A DNA stretch of 64,000 nt from Lachnospiraceae bacterium (GTDB lineage Bacteria; Bacillota; Clostridia; Lachnospirales; Lachnospiraceae): the NCBI GenBank assembly GCA_949383255.1, contig CASJPF010000019.1, positions 1 to 64,000 of the forward strand. The letters are read 5' to 3'. The position numbers were made by a program, and so were the translations under genes. Below are positions 44,152-51,052 of the stretch, piece after piece. Numbering within the stretch: position 1 is the stretch's first letter; the number at the start of each line of letters is the position of its first letter. Below the pieces are notes generated by a model. That model worked only from the letters and a program-made list of their open reading frames with translations, was not told the DNA's origin and did no database searches.

Positions 44152-44343
44152 AAATACAGAAATCAGTCGATTTTTTAAGTCCGTTTTTGCCATATGGACT
44201 TATTTTTTCAACCCACTTTCTGCCCATTCCCGCAAATTTCCGCTTGTACCGGAAGGAAGCACATGATATAATCTATTTGCGTGTAGGTATATCATGGCTT
44301 CGGTCTGATACATACCTGAGGCGGTTTCGTAAGAAGCCGCCTT

Positions 44344-44574
44344 TTATACTGCTGATTTTCTTGTTACCGCTTTTACATCGCCCTTATCCCGCAGGTTCTT
44401 TCCCTCGTTCACTTCCATGAACTTTTCCAAAATATCGCTTTTGATAAGTACCTTTCGCCCGACTTTTAAGACCGGCAGCTTTCCCCATTCCACAAGGTTT
44501 CTCATGGTATTCCTGCCGATTCCCGTATACTCGGATGCTTCCTCGATTGTCATTGCAATCTTCGTTTCTGTCAT
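44344..44574 (-). CDS. xis: Excisionase-type DNA-binding protein
   Basis: 76 residues from the ATG at 44574, behind AGGAGGG (the track TTG precedes it directly). MTIEEASEYTGIGRNTMRNLVEWGKLPVLKVGRKVLIKSDILEKFMEV is a MerR-like/helix-turn-helix 17 domain as in Tn916-type Xis proteins. It would direct the integrase towards excision. It is divergent from the XRE regulator and has a near-consensus promoter. Confidence 0.85.
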   Translation of the reverse strand: MTETKIAMTIEEASEYTGIGRNTMRNLVEWGKLPVLKVGRKVLIKSDILEKFMEVNEGKNLRDKGDVKAVTRKSAV

Positions 44575-44591
44575 CAACTTCCCTCCTTTTG

Positions 44592-44608
44592 AATTGCATT
44601 ACGCAATT
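44592..44608. promoter_or_regulatory. Palindromic operator candidate in the xis-regulator interval
   Basis: AATTGC-ATTAC-GCAATT, six perfect pairs. Related GCATATTGCATTATTGC sequence lies at the regulator's own promoter (44684-44701). Probable binding sites of the XRE protein at 44750. Confidence 0.45.
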
Positions 44609-44622
44609 TTGTGTGTACTGAT

Positions 44623-44651
44623 ACTATACTGCTTTTATATTCCCTTGTCAA
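44623..44651 (-). promoter_or_regulatory. Promoter of xis
   Basis: On the minus strand TTGACA, 17 bases, TATAGT: the strongest promoter match in the element. Confidence 0.75.
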
Positions 44652-44689
44652 GCGTTATGATAATACGAAAATTGTTTTTAAGTTGCATA

Positions 44690-44718
44690 TTGCATTATTG
44701 CTTTTTGTATGCTATAGT
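44690..44718 (+). promoter_or_regulatory. Promoter of the XRE regulator gene
   Basis: TTGCAT, 17 bases, TATAGT, 31 bases before the start codon, back-to-back with the xis promoter. Confidence 0.6.
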
Positions 44719-44749
44719 ATAAACATACCGACAAAGGAGGCGTATCAAC

Positions 44750-45379
44750 ATGAAAGACAAAGAATTGCGCAGGCTGATCGGTAGCAGGGCAAAGCAGCGG
44801 AGGGTGGAGTTGGGACTGAACCAGCCTTATGTCGCAGAGAAGATGGGGGTAGCCACTTCCACAATCGTGCGCTACGAGGCAGGGACAATCGACAACACAA
44901 AGAAGCTGGTCTTGGAAGGTCTGTCAGAAGCACTTCATGTATCTGTGGAGTGGTTAAAAGGGGAAACAGAAGAATACGAAACAAACATTACGGATAAAAG
45001 GGAATTATTCATTCGTGATGTGATGTCCTCCATTCTCGCAAAGCTGCCGTTTGACATGGAACAGGCAGAGTCGGACTTTACAAAGGATTTACTGCTGCTG
45101 ATGTTGAGGGAGTATGAACTGTTCGTGGATTCTTTCCGGTTTGCCTGTAAGAATTTCAAGGACAATGCGGAAAATGCCGCACTCGCCCGGACAATGGGGT
45201 TTGAATCGAATAAGGAATATAACGAGATTATGTTCCTTCGGGAAATCACCCACACCGTAAATATGTTCAATGATATGGGCGACATTGTGAGGCTCTATTC
45301 CAAAAATCCCGAAACAGCCACCGTAAGGCTTGCAAATCTTCTTTCTATGGTATCGGGGGAAGAATCCGAATCGGTATAG
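44750..45379 (+). CDS. XRE-family transcriptional regulator of the element
   Basis: 209 residues. The N-terminal HTH (about 8-65) reads IGSRAKQRRVELGLNQPYVAEKMGVATSTIVRYEAG. The C-terminal about 140 residues are helical and without a peptidase motif. AAAGGAGG precedes the ATG. Placed divergently from xis and just before int, it is the likely repressor controlling excision and transfer. Confidence 0.88.
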   Translation: MKDKELRRLIGSRAKQRRVELGLNQPYVAEKMGVATSTIVRYEAGTIDNTKKLVLEGLSEALHVSVEWLKGETEEYETNITDKRELFIRDVMSSILAKLPFDMEQAESDFTKDLLLLMLREYELFVDSFRFACKNFKDNAENAALARTMGFESNKEYNEIMFLREITHTVNMFNDMGDIVRLYSKNPETATVRLANLLSMVSGEESESV

Positions 45380-45463
45380 TAAAGCAATCGGAGTCATGAT
45401 ATACTTACACGCAGAAAGCATTTCATCAGTTCCGATTGCCCGTTATCGAAAGGAGAACGGATT

Positions 45464-46762
45464 ATGGCAAAAGGTTCTGTAAGAAAAAAAGGAAAGAAAT
45501 GGTACTACCGCTTCTATGTGGAGGACGCAAGCGGCAACTTGGTACAGAAAGAGTTTACGGGTACGGAAAGCAAGAGCGAGACGGAAAAGCTGTTAAGGCA
45601 GGCAATGGAGGATTACGAGGAAAAGAAATTCATTGCAAAGGCTGACAACATCACGCTTGGGGAACTGCTCGATATTTGGGCGGAGGAAGAATTGAAAGTC
45701 GGCACGCTTAGCAACGGTACGGTGGAAAATTATCTCGGTGCGATACGGTGCATTAAGAAACACCCTGTTGCTGACCATAGATTAAAAACCGTAACAGCGG
45801 AGCATTTGCAGACATTCCTTGACCTGCTTACTTTCGGAGGGACTTATCCAGACGGAAAAGTCAAAAAAGGATTGAGCAAAGACTATATCCACTCTTTCTC
45901 AGCGGTTTTACAGCAGTCGTTCCGTTTTGCGGTATTCCCAAAACAACTGATTACGTTCAATCCAATGCAGTACATCAAGCTGAAACGAAAGGCAGAGGAA
46001 GTGGATTTGTTTTCAGAGGAAGATATGGGACAATCGGGCACACAGCCGATTTCCCATGATGACTATGAAAAACTTATCGCTTATCTTGAAAAGAAAAATA
46101 TCTCTGCGGTTCTTCCGATACAGATAGCCTACTATGCAGGTCTTAGGATCGGCGAGGTATGTGGGCTGACCTGGCAGGACATCAACCTTGAGGAACAGTA
46201 TTTAACGGTAAAGCGGAGTGTCCGCTATGACGGCGCAAAGCACAAAACGATTATCGGACCGACTAAACGTAAGAAAGTGCGGACGGTTGATTTTGGGTAC
46301 ACGCTTACCGCCATACTGAAAAAGGCAAGGAAAGAGCAGCTTAGAAATCAGATGCAGTACGGGGAACTGTACCACCGCAATTACTACAAGGAAGTGCAGG
46401 ACAAAAACAGGGTTTACTATGAGTATTACAGCATGAAGAACACGCAGGACATTCCGGCGGATTACAACGAAATCTCATTTGTATGTTTAAGACCTGACGG
46501 CTGCCTTGAAACGCCGAGTACATTGAGTATCGTCTGCCGGACACTGGCAAAGAAACTGGACGGATTTGAGGGCTTTCACTTCCACCAGCTTCGGCATACT
46601 TATACAAGCAATCTGCTGTCAAACGGTGCAGCGCCAAAAGACGTGCAGGAACTCTTGGGACACTCTGACGTGAGTACCACCATGAATGTGTATGCCCATG
46701 CCACAAGGGAGGCAAAGCGGACTTCCGCAAGGCTGTTGGATAAGGTGGCAGGCAACGATTAG
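45464..46762 (+). CDS. int: Tyrosine-type integrase (Tn916 Int-like)
   Basis: 432 residues. The N-terminal arm-binding domain (GSVRKKGKKWYYRFYVEDASGN) precedes a core-binding SAM-like domain. The catalytic domain has AGLRIGEVCGLTWQDI (first Arg), FHFHQLRHTYTSNLL (HxLRH) and LLGHSDVSTTMNVYAHAT (His and nucleophilic Tyr). AAGGAGAA lies before the ATG. It reads outward towards attR at 46890, the usual orientation. Confidence 0.93.
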   Translation: MAKGSVRKKGKKWYYRFYVEDASGNLVQKEFTGTESKSETEKLLRQAMEDYEEKKFIAKADNITLGELLDIWAEEELKVGTLSNGTVENYLGAIRCIKKHPVADHRLKTVTAEHLQTFLDLLTFGGTYPDGKVKKGLSKDYIHSFSAVLQQSFRFAVFPKQLITFNPMQYIKLKRKAEEVDLFSEEDMGQSGTQPISHDDYEKLIAYLEKKNISAVLPIQIAYYAGLRIGEVCGLTWQDINLEEQYLTVKRSVRYDGAKHKTIIGPTKRKKVRTVDFGYTLTAILKKARKEQLRNQMQYGELYHRNYYKEVQDKNRVYYEYYSMKNTQDIPADYNEISFVCLRPDGCLETPSTLSIVCRTLAKKLDGFEGFHFHQLRHTYTSNLLSNGAAPKDVQELLGHSDVSTTMNVYAHATREAKRTSARLLDKVAGND

Positions 46763-46778
46763 ATACATTCAGAAAAAC

Positions 46779-46871
46779 TTTCCCTTGTAAACTGCCCATA
46801 AGGGCAAAAACAAGGGAAAATACATAGCAATTCACTGTATGAGGCTCTAAAAGCCTTGAAAAATAGGGAAA
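46779..46871. promoter_or_regulatory. Right-end AAGGGAAA motifs and hairpin after int
   Basis: TTTCCCTTG (46779) pairs with CAAGGGAAA (46811), with an inner GCCC/GGGC: a hairpin after the int stop that may terminate it. A third motif TAGGGAAAG lies at 46864. They mirror the motifs near attL, so arm-site binding is likely. Confidence 0.5.
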
Positions 46872-46889
46872 GTTCTATAAATTCATCTG

Positions 46890-46910
46890 CAAATCCCGAT
46901 TGTGATTTGA
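46890..46910. repeat. attR: right 21-bp direct repeat of the mobilizable element
   Basis: CAAATCCCGATTGTGATTTGA, identical to 34581-34601, 127 bases after the integrase stop. Confidence 0.8.
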
Positions 46911-47060
46911 ACAGCTTTCGGGTTATTTGTCGCACTTGGGGATCTACTCAATTCATTTAAGGAAATCATCATGAACGGATTGTGCTGGTTTCCGCGCCTT
47001 ATGCAATAGCAGACCTCAAAGGGCGAAGCTTCCTCTATGTTCGAAGATTACAGGAATAAA

Positions 47061-47513
47061 CTACAACTGGTATTGCATAAAACTACTATTTTTTGTAAAA
47101 CCAAAATCAGTATACAATAATACCCCCATATCTGAAGCTGTAATTTGAACGCTACTACACCCATATTCTTTTGCCTCATTTACAACGCGTGACAACAATT
47201 CTTTTGCAATTCCCTGCCTTCGATAATCAATAGAAGTAAACATACTGGAAAGTAAGCCTATTTTCCCCTTGGGACATCCAAAATATGGCGGTTTTTCAAC
47301 GAATGACATTCCACTTGTCCCTACAATTTTATCTTCATCAACAGCCAGCCAAGAGACAAAGGTGCCATCTGCCATATGCCGACTGTAATAATCCCTTAAG
47401 GCAGGCTTTAAATCCAAATCTTCTGTTGCACCTTCTTCCCGCAGTTGGCAGATTCTCATTTCTATAAATCTATCCAGTTCTTTTTCCGTTAATTTCCTGT
47501 ATTGTATAGCCAT
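47061..47513 (-). CDS. GNAT-family N-acetyltransferase
   Basis: 150 residues, one GNAT domain. IGLLSSMFTSIDYRRQGIAKELLSRVVNEAKEYGCSSVQI contains the acetyl-CoA-binding R-x-x-G-I-A loop, and LLYTDFGF lies near the C-terminus. Substrate unknown. It sits between attR and a diverged copy of the element's right-end sequence (47539-47573), so it may have come with an older insertion. Confidence 0.85.
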   Translation of the reverse strand: MAIQYRKLTEKELDRFIEMRICQLREEGATEDLDLKPALRDYYSRHMADGTFVSWLAVDEDKIVGTSGMSFVEKPPYFGCPKGKIGLLSSMFTSIDYRRQGIAKELLSRVVNEAKEYGCSSVQITASDMGVLLYTDFGFTKNSSFMQYQL

Positions 47514-47538
47514 AACTATTACCTCGTGTTCAATATCT

Positions 47539-47573
47539 TTTTCTCTTGTAACCTGCCCATAAGGACAAAAACA
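47539..47573. repeat. Diverged copy of the element right-end sequence, outside attR
   Basis: 31 of 35 bases match 46778-46812 (CTTGTAA-CTGCCCATAAGG-CAAAAACA). It may be a relic of an earlier, related integration. Confidence 0.55.
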
Positions 47574-47583
47574 TTCGATTCTT

Positions 47584-48363
47584 TTATTCCTCTAAAATTC
47601 TAGCCCAATCTTCCTGCCAATTATCCATACTTAGCAGATTATATTTTATTCCCTTTACAGAGATATACTGGCTTGTAATAATATGCGGCGCTCTTTTCAC
47701 CATTTCGTGAATCACTTCCAAACTGACGTTCTTACAGTCCCGCTGCATTCTTAACATGCCATTCTCAAATCCCAAATACTGCTTTCCAGTATAAGGATTT
47801 TTAACGCCTGGCTTTTTTGTATCCTGTCGCGTAATGATAAACAGACTCTGCCGATAACCGCCATTTCCTGGAATCTCATTGGAATAAAAAGCAGCGACAA
47901 TATCATCAAGTTTTCGCAGATAACAGCCTTTTACCGCCCACACAGACAGAAAATAATGTTCTGTGATGATATATACCACCTGCTTGCGCCCATCATCTAT
48001 TTTGCTTCCAATTTTTACCGCATCTGGACGCATTAACTCCTGATCTGCCTGTTGAATTTCCTGTGCACTGTACCCTGTATCCTGCTGAAAAAAATCAATA
48101 TATGTATCCACTCTTTTCTTGTGCTTTGCATTGCCGACAAAACATAAACTCAGCCCTGGCACTCCCAGTACTAAAAAAATTATAATCCCAAGAAAACTGT
48201 CAATTAATGCAGTAAAAGCAGCAAGCATTATGCCCAGAATTAACAACATAATTCCACCGGCTACCGCTCCAATTCCCAGACCGCCTTGTGTTCTGTAGGC
48301 TTTGAGCAAACTGCCATACCGCACAGCCTTTTTCTGCAATCCCTTATCCAATTCCATTCTCAT
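47584..48363 (-). CDS. Membrane protein of unknown function, two-helix N-terminus
   Basis: 259 residues. Two hydrophobic segments (about 29-52 and 56-78; GIGAVAGGIMLLILGIMLAAF and IDSFLGIIIFLVLGVPGLSL) precede a soluble region of about 170 residues without recognised motifs. The soluble part includes KQVVYIITEHYFLSVWAVKGCYLRKLDDIVAAFY, reminiscent of PH-like stretches, but I would not assign that. Third gene of an operon with the zinc-ribbon/LRR protein and the lipoprotein (47 bases after the LRR gene). Confidence 0.6.
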   Translation of the reverse strand: MRMELDKGLQKKAVRYGSLLKAYRTQGGLGIGAVAGGIMLLILGIMLAAFTALIDSFLGIIIFLVLGVPGLSLCFVGNAKHKKRVDTYIDFFQQDTGYSAQEIQQADQELMRPDAVKIGSKIDDGRKQVVYIITEHYFLSVWAVKGCYLRKLDDIVAAFYSNEIPGNGGYRQSLFIITRQDTKKPGVKNPYTGKQYLGFENGMLRMQRDCKNVSLEVIHEMVKRAPHIITSQYISVKGIKYNLLSMDNWQEDWARILEE

Positions 48364-48410
48364 AAAAATACTCCTTTTAAAAATTATGAAAAATTATTCT
48401 TCACCAGTTT

Positions 48411-50291
48411 CTAATCACTGATAATATTAACCTGTGTCTCATCTAAAACACGTAAATTACTAATAGGATTTCCCTTGCAGTTTACCTGGCGCAGAGAGGG
48501 CATTGATGATAGAACATGCATATCTGACACATAATTGTCTGAAAAGTCAATCTCTTCCAAATTTACAAGACTTGCAGCAAAATCAAGGTCCTTTATTTTA
48601 TTGTCTGCTACATTTAACTTTTTTAAATTAGGGAAATGCGCAATAAAATCCATATGATCTGCCAGATACACGTCGTCCCAGGACACGTCTACAATCCCAT
48701 TGCCTCCCGATACCCGCGCATTTTTATAGAGCTGCACACCGGCTATTTCAAGTGTTTGTAAAGAGGGATTCTCCGAAATTTTATCAAAGTTAATCTCACC
48801 CTCCATACCGCTGATATCAAGACTTTTTAGCTGTGGCAGTGCAAAGACTGCCGAAATATCTTTGTAAGTTACCATTCCGCCAAGGTCAATTTCTTCCAGC
48901 GCAGTAAGGCTTTTTATAAAATCCAATGACATATCTCCAGAATGCGAAGCGCAAGTCAATTTTCGCAAACGGGTTAGTCCTGACAAATCTAGATTGGACG
49001 ACAAAGTACAATTGTGCAGGGACAATGTTTCAAGATTTATCAGTTTAGAAAGAAAATGACAGGAATCGAATCTCCTTAAGGTCAGACGCTGCAAATTTGT
49101 AAGTTCTCCAAGCGATGGCTGCGGACAGTTATACGGCGGGTCCAGAGAAAGCTCTTTCAACGTCAAAAGTTTGGTGACACTGCTCATGTCCGTCAGCTCA
49201 TCACAATCTTCAATTGTAAGCGCTTCAAGCCCCTCTAGCGCCTCAAGCCCACTCAGATCAAAGAATGCGCCATTCAAAAGTCCAAGACGCTTTAGCTGTG
49301 GCATTCTCTTTAAAAAATCTAATGATTTTAAGCTTTCTGAATCAATCACCAACTCCTCAAGCGTTCCGACAGATGCAAGTACTGCAAAGTCCGTAACAGT
49401 ATCCGCGTTATTGAGTGTGAGCGATTTTAAATGCTGCAGTACAATTACCGCATCAATATCATTTAACGCACCTGCATTTAAAACAAGCTGTTCTACATTT
49501 GGAAACAATTCTAATCCCTGTAAATTTTCAATGCGACTATTAATCGTAAGTTGTTTAATTTTATCAGCGCTCTCAAATTCCTGCGCAGCTTCCTCCAATG
49601 ATTGTATCGGTGCAGAGAAACTTTCAAGCGATACTCCCTGCAAATTACACTGGGAAAGAGATTCTTTGGTATCTAATCTTTTTAATCCCTGAAATTGATA
49701 TAATCCTGCATAACCACTTTCACTATGGTCCGGAAATGCTAACCAGTTTAATACTGCGTCTGGGTTTTCTATTGGATTTTCAAAGCTGTAGCCAATATAA
49801 CGATAATCAATGTCGCTGCGGTCTGCAATCCATTGAATCTGAGACAACTCTTCTTGTGTCACACTCTCTATATCCTTGCCAAATACAATGGATACCATCT
49901 GCCCTAACATACCAGAGAGTTGTTCTTCCGTTGCTGCCTCCTCAAGAAAAGGATAGAGAGGCTGTTGAACAGGTATTGGCTCCGGTACAATATTTTTGTA
50001 TTTCTGTGTCTCTTTATATCTGCCAAAAGCAATTGCCCCTCCTATTCCAACCAAAAACAGCACAATGCAAAACCATATTGCACTTGAGCTATAAGATGGA
50101 ACATTGGGCTGGGGTGCCACAGGTTCCCAATCTGGTATTTGGCGCGGGACTGATTGCTGCTTTGGAATATCCAAAACATACTCATTGCCACAATATTCAC
50201 ACTGAATAGACTTTACATTTCCTTCTGGCAGCTTTAAAAGACCACCACAACTTGGACATCGCATCTCTGTAATTTTAATATGATCTTCCAA
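48411..50291 (-). CDS. Zinc-ribbon, single-helix, leucine-rich-repeat protein
   Basis: 626 residues. An N-terminal zinc ribbon has CPSCGG and CEYCGN (about residues 13-35), followed by a Pro-rich linker, one membrane helix (AIWFCIVLFLVGIGGAIAF, about 77-95), and at least 14 irregular leucine-rich repeats (for example LKSLTLNNADTVTDFAVLASV, LKELSLDPP, LETLSLHNC) of about 22 residues to the end. The TTG at 50291, nine bases after GGGAGG, fits better than the track start at 50354. The cytoplasmic ribbon with an external LRR suggests a surface sensor or scaffold; the function is unknown. Confidence 0.72.
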   Translation of the reverse strand: MEDHIKITEMRCPSCGGLLKLPEGNVKSIQCEYCGNEYVLDIPKQQSVPRQIPDWEPVAPQPNVPSYSSSAIWFCIVLFLVGIGGAIAFGRYKETQKYKNIVPEPIPVQQPLYPFLEEAATEEQLSGMLGQMVSIVFGKDIESVTQEELSQIQWIADRSDIDYRYIGYSFENPIENPDAVLNWLAFPDHSESGYAGLYQFQGLKRLDTKESLSQCNLQGVSLESFSAPIQSLEEAAQEFESADKIKQLTINSRIENLQGLELFPNVEQLVLNAGALNDIDAVIVLQHLKSLTLNNADTVTDFAVLASVGTLEELVIDSESLKSLDFLKRMPQLKRLGLLNGAFFDLSGLEALEGLEALTIEDCDELTDMSSVTKLLTLKELSLDPPYNCPQPSLGELTNLQRLTLRRFDSCHFLSKLINLETLSLHNCTLSSNLDLSGLTRLRKLTCASHSGDMSLDFIKSLTALEEIDLGGMVTYKDISAVFALPQLKSLDISGMEGEINFDKISENPSLQTLEIAGVQLYKNARVSGGNGIVDVSWDDVYLADHMDFIAHFPNLKKLNVADNKIKDLDFAASLVNLEEIDFSDNYVSDMHVLSSMPSLRQVNCKGNPISNLRVLDETQVNIISD

Positions 50292-50310
50292 TAATATTGC
50301 ACCTCCCAAC

Positions 50311-50952
50311 TTACTCCCCATCGAATAATGCTTTTTCCAATTCCATAATATCATCTACATTTGGCGTGTATACATTGTCCTCAAGCTCTATTCTAACATT
50401 CATTGAAGCTGGCTCCTCATAAGTTACCTCAGACAATACAGCCTCCATACTCTCTTTAAATTCCAAAATTACGCGCTCAACAATCTCCTCCTTCGACGGA
50501 ACGCTGTCACTGTCTTTCCACGTATCTCCTAATGCTGCAACTTTCTCTTGATACAATGTCAATGCCGGCTCAAAAATACGCATTTTTTCATAAGTCACCG
50601 ATACAATATAAGAACCATCACTCTGTTTCTCCGCAGTATCAACCGTATATCGCACTTTTCCTAGCATTTCCATATATATCTGACGAAATTCTTCTTTGTA
50701 TTCATCTGATACACCCATTCTACTACAGAAAACACCGACACCGGTATCAATTCCCTGTGCATAGAGTGCTTGTGCCTCCTCAGCTTTGCCAAGTTTCATA
50801 TCCACAAATGCACTGGAATCATTTTTATAAGAAGCATCCAAAAGTGCTTGCAGATAAGTTTTGACTGTCTTGTCCGATGTACATCCGCTCAGAGCGCCTG
50901 CCATCAGAATACCTGCAAGCACAAACAGGATTTTCTTCAAATATTTCTCCAT
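50311..50952 (-). CDS. Lipoprotein of unknown function
   Basis: 213 residues. A lipoprotein signal peptide ends LMAGALSGC (lipobox, Cys near 24). The mature part is helical and acidic (TVKTYLQALLDASYKNDSSAFVDMKLGKAEEAQALYAQGID), a pattern seen in Firmicute lipoproteins of the DUF5105 kind; the match is by impression only. First gene of the operon leading to the LRR protein and the membrane protein. Confidence 0.7.
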   Translation of the reverse strand: MEKYLKKILFVLAGILMAGALSGCTSDKTVKTYLQALLDASYKNDSSAFVDMKLGKAEEAQALYAQGIDTGVGVFCSRMGVSDEYKEEFRQIYMEMLGKVRYTVDTAEKQSDGSYIVSVTYEKMRIFEPALTLYQEKVAALGDTWKDSDSVPSKEEIVERVILEFKESMEAVLSEVTYEEPASMNVRIELEDNVYTPNVDDIMELEKALFDGE

Positions 50953-50996
50953 GTTTTCTTCCTCATATCAACCATAACACAACTATTGAGGTAATG

Positions 50997-51032
50997 AAAA
51001 CGCATATCTCGGTTGGTTGAGATATGCGTTTT
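50997..51032 (-). terminator. Terminator after the glycogen phosphorylase gene
   Basis: AAAACGCATATCTC/GAGATATGCGTTTT, 14 pairs with an 8-base loop. It lies 20 bases past the phosphorylase stop and has T-runs in both directions. Confidence 0.8.
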
Positions 51033-51052
51033 TGCAACCTTATTTTCTATCC

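Larger units (their letters stand above)
34581..46910. mobile_element. 12.3-kb integrative mobilizable element carrying a pho/pst module
   Basis: Bounded by an identical 21-bp repeat. Contents from left: DUF6061-like small gene, phoR-phoB-phoU-pstBACS cargo, MobA/MobL relaxase, oriT-like hairpins, repeat arrays, excisionase, XRE repressor and tyrosine integrase next to the right end. There is no coupling protein or mating-channel gene, so transfer would need a helper element. AAGGGAAA motifs cluster near both ends as probable integrase arm sites. Confidence 0.85.
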
